Assembly (NCBI GenBank): GCA_022457155.1
Contig: JAJGOT010000021.1
Location: 829,501-893,500, forward strand
Direction: 5' to 3'
DNA: 64,000 nucleotides
Origin: Cladopsammia gracilis
Taxonomy: Eukaryota > Cnidaria > Anthozoa > Scleractinia > Dendrophylliidae
Positions 54,401 through 64,000 of the stretch are shown here, piece by piece. Every line of letters starts with the position of its first letter. Position 1 is the stretch's first letter. The position numbers and the translations under genes are program-made. The notes beneath the pieces were generated by a model that had not been told where the DNA came from, did not search any database, and saw nothing but the letters and a program-made list of their open reading frames with translations.

Positions 54401-57400
54401 CAGAACAATGAAGTTTACTATAGTTTTTATGTGAAGCATTACTTATTAAATAAGCACCTCCCCTCGAATAAGCAACCCCTTGAATAAGTGCCCCCGCCTT
54501 ATCTCAAATTTGAGATAAGTGCCCCAGGTGCTAATTCAGGGATTTACGGTATGTAATTATATATATATATAATAAAAATGGTTGTTTGACATGTTTGCTG
54601 CATTCATTTATTGGGTGTTATTTACAACTGGCAATTTACCAGCTCTGCAGTTGGTAATTGGAAAATTGCAAGTTAGGTCAATTTGATTCAAATCCCATTC
54701 CAGCTTGACCTGTTTTACGTTTCTTTGCAAACCTTTTCTTCACATTTACTATTACTGTTATATTTGTCAGGTCTGTGTCCATCAGACAGTTTTGATGAAG
54801 CAATAGCTGATATGATAACTGATGGTGCATCTGACCTCCGTGATGCTCTGTTAAAAATCCGCTTTGAGAAGGATGAAACTAAAAAGGCAAGTATAATTAA
54901 ATTATAATAATTAAATTAATTATTATAATTATAATGATGTGCATAAGGCTGTGGTAAGTCATAATTATAAGATTATAATGGAAGGCAATAATATTGTACA
55001 CAACATAATGCTAATTCATTGCACATTGATGCTTATACAGGCGTTTCTGCCAGTCAAACTTACGGATAATGAGCTGAGGCCCTGCCAGGGTAAATTCCGA
55101 CAGGCGACATGACCCAAAAAGTAGCAACAGCGCGTAAAATGAAATTGCGACAAAAGACAATCTTTCTTGGTACATTTCCGACAGCGACATCAAAGCCGAG
55201 AATTAGTGACAAAGGACGGTGGTTTGGCATATTTTTTCACCAATTTGAGGTCCTTGAGGACCCCTGAGGTTCCCTTGAGGGTCTCTTCAGCATTGCGTTA
55301 TACATCATTTATGCAACTCTACAATTCCCTGGGAGACTTGGGACCCTGGGAACGAGGTCATCAGTCAAGCGACAGCAACACCGATATCCATTCACAGGGA
55401 TGTAGATTCAGTTTTTAACTGGCGGGAATATAGAACTGACAGACGGGTAAAAAAATAGAAAAATGTAGTCCTTTTAAAGCTACACTAGGCTTTAACAGCC
55501 GGAAAAATGAAGTTCACAGCTGGGTAATTTCCCCGGCTCCCGGCTATTATCTACATCCCTGCATTCACCATTTTGCATGGCTCTTGCATGTCTTGCATGC
55601 TTGCCGCTTGCTTGCTAAAATTCCGACAAACTGTGTTTGTTCAATTTCCGACAGCCACTTGAAGTATTGATAAAACACCGACATGAGACATTTTAAAATT
55701 AAGACAAGTGACACGGGACCCCCCTCTGGCAGGGCCTCGATAATTTTTCCTGATACCTGCCAATTCGATGGGTGTTTTTATTTGCATCATACAGTAGCTG
55801 CACTGATACAGTGTAGATGATATGTATGCTTTAATAGTTTATGTGAAGTGCTGCTTGGTTTTAAGTTTCAATACAATCATAGTCATAGACGTGTCACACA
55901 TGGTCATAGACCTGTCTGGGGCGGATCTGGGGGGGTTCGGGGGGGTTCGATCGAACCCCCTAAATTAAAACAGCTAACGTCAAAAACTTGTAAAAATATA
56001 ACATAAATACAGAATAGCATTTTAACATTAAAAAATGAGATATTAAAACACGCTGACTTGGCCTCAGAATGGCGGAAATCGCGTTTCCGAGGACTTGAAA
56101 TGTCAAAAATTTCCGGGGCAGGATGCCCCCAGGACCCCTCTGCAGGGGGGACGCTTTTGGCGGCTCCCTTTATCGAACCCTTTCTGCTAAAAACCTGGAT
56201 CCGCCCCAGCTTGTCACACCTGGTAGCATGTTGTCACATGTGGTCGTATGTTGTCACACGAGGTCGCATGTTGTCGCACATGGTCACACGTTTTCACACA
56301 TGGGACTCATGTCATGGCTCGGCATATGAGTACTGAGCGTGTATGCAACTGACTGAATAAATCCACCTAAGTGATCTGTTATTAAACATATAATTATTTA
56401 TCTTGATTTTAGGAAGTTCTGAGGAAGGAGTTTTTCGAAACCACTCTTCCTGCCCGACTTGAGAAGTATACAGCTCTTCTCAAAAGCCGAGATGAAGGCA
56501 AGGGCTTCTTTCTGGGCAAGGTAAGATGTACAGGATGTGTAAAGAAACAGAAAGGCACTGCCATAACTTGTTCCTCTTAACTCTAAACCACGTGGAAATG
56601 CTTCTAATGATTTATTCAAGTTGATTCTAACTTTTATAAGTAATCTGTGCCTTGATTAAGGAGGCGCGGTGGTCTAGTGGTTAGCGCATCAAACTTTCAA
56701 CCTGAAGGTCGGTGGTTCAAGTCTGGTCTCTGTTGTCGGTTGTTTCCTTTGACAAGAAACATTGCTCCACGTTGTCTCTCTCCACCCAGGTGTCAAATAA
56801 ATGAGTACCAGCACAAAATGCTGGGGGGGGGGGGGGGTAACCTTGTGATGGACTAGCATCCCATCCAGGGGGCCAGGGGGGAGTAGTAATACTCTCAGTC
56901 ATTTCATACTACAGTCGAACCTGTATTAAGCGGCACCATATTAAGTGGTCACTTTTGTATACTACAATTAAACTAGAAAAGTGTATATAAACACTCACAA
57001 ACATGTAATCTCAAAACGTGCTCTAAACGTTCTGCTTTATTCCATCCCATAATAACTCATGACGTAAATCATGACGTTATCAAATACAACATTTCCTCTT
57101 TCCTATAACGATAAACATGACAAATAAAATGAACCAGCTAAAAACACAGCTATAGGACCTTATGGCTACTAAAGGTCTAACCTCTTCGGAGGTTTGCTAA
57201 TACGCCCGGACCGGGTCACTTTCACAGGGGTTCCCACTGGCCGCAGAACCGAGGAAGCTACATGTTTAGGCTCTGAATTAGGACTAGCTACTGGCTCTGT
57301 ATTAGGCATATCTCTGGACACAGCAGCAGGGCTTGGAATTAACTCGGGGGTGGACTGTCTAGGGGGCATTGGACTCACACAGGCCCCAGGATTCTCCTGA

Positions 57401-60400
57401 AAAACTGGAGGGTCATAATCAACTACTTCAATTTCAGGTTTTTCCCTCTCAGTACTCAAACCTCTGGCATCATCAGGTAATAAATGATTCACATGCACAT
57501 ATCTACGATCATTGCCGGGTACTTTAACAAGATAAGTCTCAAGACCGTTCACAGCTACAATTGTACCCGGTATCCATTTCTCCTTTCCCCCTCTAACATT
57601 TTTTACTCCACCGGTTGATACAAATCAAAGTATCTCACTTTAGGGTGATCTCCATCCCTGTACAATTTCGATGCCGTTTGTCTATTTTCTACTTTGCTCT
57701 GCAAACTAGGCTTCACCATGGATAGTTGTGTCCTAGGTTCTCTCTTTAAAAACAGTTCTGCTGGAGTCTTACCTGTAGTGGGATGCGGAATATTTCTGTA
57801 TCGAAACAGAAGATCAGCCACCCGATGTTGTACTGACATACTCTTACTTAGGATCTTATACAAACCTTTGAAGGTCTGCACATGTCGCTCTGCTAAGCCG
57901 TTGCTAGCCGGATGGTAAGGGGGACAAAGTGTATGTTTCACCCGATTCATTTTTAAAAAGGTCGTAAACTCATCAGCTATAAATTGAGGGCCATTGTCAC
58001 TTACCAGTTCCTGAGGCAATCCATACCGTGCAAATAAAACTCTAAGAGCATTTATGGTAGCAGTTGCAGTTGTACTAGTCATGGGAAACACCTCTAACCA
58101 TTTAGAGTGACTATCAACCACAAGGAAAAATTGTTGTCCCTTCACCTCAGCATAATCCACGTGTATCCTCTGCCATGGCTCAGTACACCAAGGCCATAAG
58201 AGCAAAGGCACAGCTTTAGGAGAGCCTTGTGTACTAACACAATCCTGACAAAATCTAACTTTGTCTTCTATATCCTGGTCAATTCCTGGCCACCAGACAA
58301 ACGACCTTGCAAGTGCCTTCATGCGACACATTCCAGGATGACACTCATGCAGCTCTTCCAACAACCGTTCCTGCAGGACGACAGGAATAACCACTCGTCT
58401 ACCCCATAGGATGCATCCATTGTCTTGGGAAAGTTCCTCTCTGCGACTCCAATAAGGTTTCATTTCAGGATCAGGGCATTGACCAGGCCAACCTGAGGAC
58501 GTATACTCATATACCTTAACAAGCACTTTGTCCTTCGTAGTATTCTGAGCAATCTCCAATGCAGTTATGAGCAGATCACTTACCACCGTACGGTGAACAT
58601 AATTCTCATCAGGGTCAGGATCCTCCATCTCACCAATTGGCACGGGAAATCTGCTAAAGAAATCTGCATTGGCATTGTCTGAAGACTTCTTATAAACGAT
58701 GTCATAGTCATAACCAGTCAACAGCAAGGCCCACTGCTGCAGTCTAGCAGCAGCCAAAGGGGGAACACCTGATTTAGGACCAAAGATGCGAGTCAAAGGT
58801 TGATGATCAGTCACTAACTTAAATTTCCTCCCATAAAGGTAAAGATTAAACCTTTTGACACCAAAGATTATGGCCAAACCCTCCTTTTCTATTTGGGCAT
58901 AATTTTTTTCTGCACTATTCAGAGTGCGAGAAGCATACTTGATGGGCCTCTCAGTGCCATCCTCCATCTGATGACTCAAAACTGCCCCAATGCCATGGGA
59001 ACTGGCATCAATATCTAGTTTGAGGGGTTTGTTTGGGTCATAGTGGACCAAGACCTGCTCACTGGAAAGAACTTCTTTGGCCCACAGAAAGGCATCCTCA
59101 CAACTTTCACTCCAAAACCATTTAGTCTTGTTACTAAGAAGTTCATACAGTGGATGCAACTTAGATCCTCAGTTCTGAAGAATTGACATTTCTTTCCATT
59201 TAGCTTGACATTGTGTTTAGCCAACCTGCTAAACACCTCCTTCAGGACTGTTAAATATGGGGTTGCTCCCCCAGAAGTAGCAACTAAGATATCATCAACT
59301 CTTACCATCACTCCTGGAACTCCAGACAAAATTGAATCCATGACTCGCTGGAATTGAGCTGTGGCTGTTTTGACGCCAAAACACAAACGTTGAGATTTGA
59401 ACAAACCTTTGCATGTGTTTATGGTCAATAGCTCAGATGACTCTTCATCTAGAAACAACTGATTAAAAGCACTGGCTAAATCAATAACTGAAAATGTGTC
59501 TGGGGTCGAACCATCCTGAGAAAGCATAGCAAACATATCCTGTACATTAGGCAATTTGTATATATCATCATTGATGCATGCATTTACTCCCTTTTAATCC
59601 CCACACACCCTCAGCGTACCATCAGCTTTGGGGACATGCACCACTGGACTAGCCCATTCGCTATGTGAAACCGGGTACAAAACGTCTGCCTGTACAAGTC
59701 GGCCATATTCTTTCTCAACTTGTGAAACAATTGAGTAGGGCACGGGTCTGTCTTTCATGAAGACCGGCTTCACACCTTCTTTGAGTGAAAGCGTGCCAGT
59801 AAAACCCTTGATACCAGTGTTTTGGTTACTGAACAAAACTTTGTATTCCCCTAACAATTCATTGAATTCAGCAGGGTATGTTTCTGATTTGGGAACTGAA
59901 TTGTCAGTGTCCCTTACTTGTTCAGTAACTTGGAATACAGTTTCCCAATTTAGCTTTATCTTACTCAACCAATCTCTCCCAAACAGAGCTGGCCGTTTTC
60001 CTTGGACTACAATTAGATCAAGGATCTTTTCATCAGCAGCATACTTCACAGGAACAGAGACTTTTCCTACTAGGGGAACTTTCTCACCAGAATAACTACG
60101 TAATATAACACCTGCTTTCTTAAGTGGATAACCAGACAATAAAGTATTGTATACATACTCTGAAACAGTTGAACGAGAAGCTCCCGTATCAATTTCCATA
60201 GATAAATTAGCATGACCTACTTGCACAGTGACTACATACGGTTTAACAGTATCAGTGTCATTACAACGTTCAGTTCCAGTTCTATACAGACCAAAAGCAT
60301 CAGCGCTTTCTTCATCCTCAGGGCTGCTGTACATGTACTGGCTCTTCTCACAAACTTCGTCATCTGAATCACAGGTACTCATATTTGCATTCTTGGGCCT

Positions 60401-62437
60401 ACGTTGGCCAGGAATTTCTGACAATTTGGCTTTACATACAGGACGGGTGTGTCCTTTTCGCTGACAGTGGTGACAAGTTGCATCTCTGAATTTACAAGAC
60501 TCAGCGGAATGTCTAGTGCTTCCACACGATTTGCACTTTTCAAAACTTCCACCACTTAGCTGACTGCCACGGTTTCCAGTTGCTTTCGTCTTTCCTTTAT
60601 ACGGACTGAACTCCTGTACTTTATTCTCTGCAACCATCGACTCGCCCATGTGCTCTTTGTTAGCTTTTCCCGCCATTTCATCCGCAACGCACCGATCGTG
60701 AGCAACTCCGTAGGTTAAAGCTCTTATCGACAAAAGGTGGCGCTGAGTTCGAGACATCTTCTGATGCAGTCCAGACACCAGCCTGTCACGAAGGGCTTGA
60801 GGCAAGAACGGACCAAAGTTGCAAGTGGAGGCCAATTTCTTCAATCTAACTACAAAGGCAGAAACGCTCTCGTCACCTCCTTGCGAAGCAGTCCAGAATT
60901 TCGTTCGGCAATCACGATCGGAGCCGGCTCGTAATGTCCTTGTAACCTCTGTGCAAGTTCTTCATATGTCTTTCCGTTAGGATTCTCAGGATCACAGAGA
61001 TTCTTCAACAGCTTATAAGCATCAGGCCCAATCACGGCCAGGAAAACATTGACTTTCCGATCATCAGCAATTTCATTCGCCGCCATGAACGCCTCCATTC
61101 GACCAACATAGTCACCAAAACGCTCGACATTCTCGTCAAAGGGCCTTAAATTTCCCACTAGGCCGGCAGCCATTCTTTACGGACTCTTTACGCGTCGTTG
61201 AGTACGAACAAAATCCTCGTCGCCAGTTTTGTATACTACAATTAAACTAGAAAAGTGTATATAAACACTCATAAACATCACGTAATCTCAAAACGTGCTC
61301 TAAACGTTCTGCTTTATTCCATCCCATAATAACTCATGACGTAAATCATGACGTTATCAAATACAACAGTCACCCTCTATTAAGCGCTCACTTAACAAAT
61401 CCCCGGAATTAAATTGTTCCCCATATTTACCGTAAACTTGGCCTCTTTTAAGCGGTCACCTCTATTAAGCGGTCAGTTGGCTATTCCCCGAGGGTGACCG
61501 CTTAATAGAGGTTTGACTGTACTGAGAAACCGGGTTACGTTCTAGCAGTTGTGAGTCATTAGGCTTATTAAGACTTAACCTTTTTTATAGTGATGATGTT
61601 AGATACATCCACATGTTGACCAAATAAAGTTTATTTTTATGTTTCTTGTTGTGGACCCATGAAGGTCAGATCACGGCTTGGTAATATTGTCGTTCTTGTT
61701 TGGTCTAGCAATAAAATAGAGATTTGTGTCCAGTATACCATAAAATGCCGGTTATAAGCTGGATCCCCCCCCCCCCCAACCGCTTACAAGCCCCCTATCC
61801 CGGTTATAAACCCCCCATCAGTTTGGTTGATGGTTTAGGTTATTCCGGTTGTACCCCTCGGCTCCTATATACAAGCACACCACAGTTCCTTAACAGCAGT
61901 TCTTTACAAAAGTTTTCACCAAATAAAATAAAACAACACTTATGTATGTCATAATATTTTTTGCTTGCCACCCCAAAACCCTTACGAAGTTGTATACGCT
62001 CAAGGCTGGTAACCCGCATTTTACGCTATACCCTATTCAGACCGAGGGGTGGGACGGAAAGTGTCCAAGCTGACTTTGACTCAGTTAAACTTAAACTTTG
62101 CTCGGAAAGATCCTCTAGAAAATATATCCCAGTTTTAGCTAGTGAATAAAATCTTACGTGGCCCGTATTGAGCAATCGCGCGTGGGATAAAAGTTTAAAG
62201 AAATGTTTTGGTGGTAGTCACCAAACTCTAACGCAGCTTTATGTCCCTTCTTTTCTGTAGCTGACCTATGCCGACATTGCGCTCTTTGATATCTTTAACA
62301 ACTGGCTTGCCAAGGGTGAACCAACTGTTCCCAAGGAACTCAACAGCTTCCCGCTGTTGGTGGATCACTATAACCGTGTGCTAAGCGTGCCCGAAATAAA
62401 GGCATGGGTCGAGAAACGCCCGAAAAGCGATTTTTGA
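51494..62437 (+). CDS. Glutathione S-transferase, sigma class, copy B (5 exons, 215 aa)
   Basis: Tandem duplicate of copy A. Exons: 51494-51638, 52613-52714, 54771-54886, 56413-56520, 62261-62437 (TGA); exon lengths and phases are identical to copy A, and intron 3 again has a GC donor. By eye 16 of 215 residues differ. One is at the catalytic position: HFFFNLR, so Phe12 replaces Tyr12. The cis-Pro loop and GQSGTI are kept. Tyr-to-Phe at this site strongly lowers catalysis in sigma GSTs, so a binding role, altered chemistry or decline is possible. No stops or frameshifts. Intron 4 has grown to 5.7 kb through a retrotransposon. AATAAA at 62575-62580. The 5' block lacks the ARE-like site of copy A. 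Confidence 0.92.
51891..52023. mobile_element. 133-bp MITE in GST copy B intron 1
   Basis: GGTTGTGACTAGAATGGATA and inverse termini, A-runs on both sides. Copy A has no insertion at the same position (near 36348). Same family as 20050-20393. Confidence 0.85.
52875..53545. mobile_element. 671-bp MITE with 9-bp target duplication and captured helicase fragment
   Basis: Termini TAGCCTGCGGAACAGG and inverse. The target duplication TACACCTCT is at 52866-52874 and 53546-53554. The homologous intron of copy A is empty here. It carries a minus-strand RecQ-like helicase fragment (53110-53331) and a C-run. The TAG...CTA ends and 9-bp target resemble 21739-21838; Mutator-like affinity is possible but unproven. 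Confidence 0.85.
53110..53331 (-). pseudogene. RecQ-like helicase N-terminal fragment inside a MITE
   Basis: From an ATG at 53331 the frame reads REALRLFP, then KQKKRLDLLLQRKDVLGLLP, a Q-motif-like helix followed by the approach to motif I. One frame over, immediately after (about 53185 downward), comes FGKSLIYQLSPFVFEK, the GKS of Walker A and the following helix. A 1-nt frameshift separates them. RecQ and related DEAD/DEAH helicases have exactly this order. Everything beyond motif I is missing. Either a captured host gene piece or the remnant of a helicase-encoding parent element. Confidence 0.6.
53911..54228 (+). mobile_element. 5'-truncated LINE tail in GST copy B intron 2
   Basis: An open stretch resembles LINE protein ends (xxFSYSGAQLWNNLP and SSLSEFKTKL in overlapping frames), then an AT-rich 3' UTR and a (TATC)n tail. 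Copy A lacks it at the matching position (near 37611). Confidence 0.8.
54240..54552. mobile_element. 313-bp MITE (ATACCGTAAATCC ends), GST copy B
   Basis: Counterpart of 37632-39725, without the 1.8-kb nested block. CTCGAATAAGCACC-type units recur inside. Confidence 0.75.
54887..54892 (+). other. GC donor of intron 3, GST copy B
   Basis: AAAAAG|GCAAGT, identical to copy A and again the only cut that preserves the frame. Confidence 0.85.
55395..55561. mobile_element. 167-bp MITE, CAGGGATGTAGAT termini, in GST copy B intron 3
   Basis: CAGGGATGTAGAT...ATCTACATCCCTG flanked by CATTCA (55389-55394 and 55562-55567). Copy A has a single CATTCA and no insert at about 40552. Confidence 0.88.
55916..56209. 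mobile_element. MITE, CTGGGGCGGATC termini (GST copy B)
   Basis: Homologue of 40901-41137, slightly longer, with GGGGGGTTCGATCGAACCCCC near its left end. Confidence 0.75.
56210..56310. repeat. Minisatellite, GCATGTTGTCACA units (copy B)
   Basis: Homologue of 41138-41240. Confidence 0.8.
56661..56909 (+). mobile_element. tRNA-derived SINE (GST copy B intron 4)
   Basis: Box A TGGTCTAGTGG (56670-56680), box B GGTTCAAGTCT (56714-56724). Orthologous to 41586-41825. Confidence 0.8.
56953..57091 (-). repeat. 3' LTR
   Basis: 139 bp. In element orientation it begins TGTTGTATTTGATAACG and ends GTAGTATACAAAA. Confidence 0.92.
57092..57104 (-). other. Polypurine tract
   Basis: AGGAAAGAGGAAA on the minus strand, directly before the 3' LTR; primer for plus-strand DNA synthesis. 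Confidence 0.8.
57169..61173 (-). pseudogene. Gag-Pol of the Mag-type element, four breaks
   Basis: Gag starts at 61173. A frameshift near 60898 precedes the part with two CCHC zinc knuckles (near 60530 and 60470). Protease DTGA lies near 60190. RT starts near 59700; an in-frame TAA at about 59591-59593 replaces a codon in its first conserved block; YxDD is VDD near 59310. Near 59165 a deletion of roughly 45-50 codons removes the RT thumb and shifts frame. RNase H (DASSHG, TDHQPL), H2C2 zinc binding and the integrase DDE region (VDY, SDNGPQF, E in SNGLAER) follow to 57603. A last frameshift there puts the GPY/F-like tail and a Ser/Pro-rich end (57552-57169) in another frame. Not functional as it stands. 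Confidence 0.9.
61213..61225 (-). other. Primer-binding site (tRNA-Ser)
   Basis: TGGCGACGAGGAT on the minus strand, one base after the 5' LTR; complementary to the CCTCGTCGCCA 3' end of tRNA-Ser(GCT), the primer type used by Mag elements. Confidence 0.85.
61227..61368 (-). repeat. 5' LTR
   Basis: 142 bp; carries CAC where the other LTR has a 3-nt gap. Confidence 0.92.
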
Positions 62438-62639
62438 GCATGTTTTTTTTAGAGAAACGCCCCAGATCCGAAATGTGGCATGTTATCTACCGTCATTAGG
62501 ATGCATGTTAACAGCCTCAGAAGTGTATGGTCACAGAAGACCAAAAATAGTTTGAATAGAGTTTGAATAGAGTTAATAAAGCAATAATATAAGCACTGAA
62601 GATTTTTCATAGTTTGTTGTTGTTGTTTCCTGCTGTTTG

Positions 62640-64000
62640 ATGTTCGCGTGGGTTTTAATCTTTTTTTATTATCTTTTCGCGCATCGCGCGTTTCGCGAAA
62701 ATTAAACCCACAAAAATTTGTCCACTAGTAGAGAATGTATAAAATAAATGTACCGCGGTTGCCATGAAGTCTACTTTACTTTCGCCTTTTTTTTTCAAAA
62801 TTCGGATGCCGATGCACGAAGTTGAACCAACAAAGAAGAAACAAGGGACCGCATCGTTTTTAATCCGTGAATACGCGAAGCGTAATGAACGGATTATTGG
62901 AGACGATGGCAAATTCACTCACTCACTCGCTCGTTCCATCACTCAGCTGTAAACTTGGTGTCGTAATGCTTTGTAACGAATGCGTTTCGTAATAAGAACA
63001 ACGTGAATTTAGCGATAACAATAACTTATTTGTTGTAAACGACTATAAACAACAATAAGCTTAAAGATGTTTCGCACTTGGAGTCTTTAATGTAACATTA
63101 AAATCGATCCAAACGGATTTTTCAACAGAGATACGCGTTTTGATGAGTATCTACCTTAAAATAATAATTAGGTATGTAATCCAGGATGGTGAAGTGGTTT
63201 AACATTTCATTATTCGTTCGGACGGACAACGAGGGACCCAGGGTTCGAATATTGCCCGGGCCTCTTTTTTCCCTCCCCGAACTCAGTTGTCCAGTGTCCA
63301 GTGGACATTATGAAAGTGATGTGCTGTTTTTTTTTTATTTGCGTTCGTCAAAAGTCGTTTAAGTAATGATCCGCATAAGAAGGAAAGTGCTGAACGGCAA
63401 TGCACGATGGAATGCCAACTTTTTTCATTGTTACAACTAGTGATCTTATTGGCCTAGACTCAAAAACTGCTAAAAAGTTAAGGTTCAAAATGCATTTTGT
63501 CTAATGTTTTTAAGGTTTTAACTAATTTGAGACCCAATCGCACAACATGCAATTATTAAGAAAATATTGTATTTGGGGAACTTCATCAAATAAGCAAAAT
63601 TATTAGCTATTGTCTTCTGCTATTCTGATTGGTTAAGCACGAACATTTCCTAAAATTTATTTGACGCAAATGGATTTTCTTTATTTTTATAATGAAATAT
63701 AATTATGAACCATCAGCTCCTCCTCTATTCTTGAAACGAAAGATATTCTTTGTGGGAAAGAGCCAATGCGGCAGAACAATGAAGTTCACGGTAGTTCTTA
63801 TGTGGAGCATTACTTAATGCCTTTAATTTTACAAAAACTATCGAACCGTGTCATTATAAAAGCATATAAAGCTTACCGCAATATTGCGTTACGCGTTAGC
63901 ATTTGGGGCGCATATGAAACCGGAAAACCGCTCAAAATTTCCGTGAAAACCGAAAAACCGGAATAAAAATCGATCAAAACCGAAAAACCGCCGAACATAT
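62640..64000. other. 3' flank of GST copy B, repeats only
   Basis: A hairpin with GTGGGTTTTAAT / ATTAAACCCAC (62648-62711), a SINE-like head at 63180-63270 (box A TGGTGAAGTGG, box B GGTTCGAATAT), a dispersed repeat (63363-63812) that matches 39163-39616, and the start of another AAACCGAAAAACCG element (63900-64000). No gene recognised. Confidence 0.55.

Larger units (their letters stand above)
56953..61368 (-). mobile_element. Mag-type Ty3/Gypsy LTR retrotransposon, coding broken
   Basis: 4,416 bp, reading minus. The 5-bp target duplication GTCAC is at 56948-56952 and 61369-61373. LTRs are 139 and 142 bp, differing by one substitution and a 3-nt indel. Primer-binding site for tRNA-Ser and a polypurine tract are present. 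One long Gag-Pol frame order (Gag, protease, RT, RNase H, integrase) with no separate env, as in the Mag lineage. The reading frame has four breaks. Inserted in intron 4 of GST copy B, antisense to the gene. Confidence 0.93.
56910..61521. mobile_element. TACAGTC-type MITE split by an LTR retrotransposon
   Basis: Left end TACAGTCGAACCTGTATTAA, right end TAATAGAGGTTTGACTGTA. The LTR element sits at GTCAC within it. Copy A keeps a shortened, partly deleted version (from 41819). Confidence 0.75.

Overview
This is 64 kb of intron-rich, AT-rich animal nuclear DNA, heavily loaded with transposons. The repeat style (many fold-back MITEs, tRNA-headed SINEs, DIRS-type and Mag-type retroelements) together with a CYP4V-like P450 and sigma-class glutathione transferases suggests a cnidarian, most likely a hexacoral (stony coral or sea anemone). 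The organism call is an inference; the gene calls are read directly from the sequence.

Layout. (1) 1-21.5 kb, + strand: a CYP4V-type cytochrome P450. Thirteen exons chain in frame from 3234 to the stop at 21485, including a 13-nt micro-exon at 6322-6334. The first coding exon (N-terminal membrane anchor, roughly 60 codons) was not found and is probably upstream of the window. The introns carry MITEs, SINE and LINE fragments and microsatellites. (2) 21.5-35.6 kb: no host gene recognised. It is a mosaic of fold-back elements, dispersed repeats and one PIF/Harbinger transposase fragment (34.4-34.7 kb). (3) 35.9-42.7 kb, + strand: sigma GST copy A, five exons, 215 aa. (4) 42.9-50.6 kb: repeats, a hAT transposase fragment, and a decayed DIRS-like tyrosine-recombinase retrotransposon (about 46.4-50.0 kb, minus strand) interrupted by a 614-bp TTAA-flanked MITE. 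(5) 51.5-62.4 kb, + strand: sigma GST copy B, same five-exon structure, 215 aa, about 93% identical in protein to copy A. Its introns hold insertions missing from copy A: a 133-bp MITE, a 671-bp MITE carrying a RecQ-like helicase fragment, a LINE tail, a 167-bp MITE and a 4.4-kb Mag-type LTR retrotransposon. (6) 62.4-64 kb: 3' flank and repeats.

Function. The P450 would be a membrane-bound fatty-acid omega-hydroxylase; the GSTs would act on electrophiles, lipid peroxides or prostaglandin-type substrates. The two GSTs are not equivalent. Copy A has the catalytic Tyr12 and a consensus antioxidant-response element about 80 nt before its ATG. Copy B has Phe at residue 12 and lacks a 14-nt block that contains that element. 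Both use a non-canonical GC-AG intron 3.

The duplication makes the window a natural before/after experiment for transposon insertion: copy A shows the empty site, copy B the filled one, so target duplications and element ends can be read directly.
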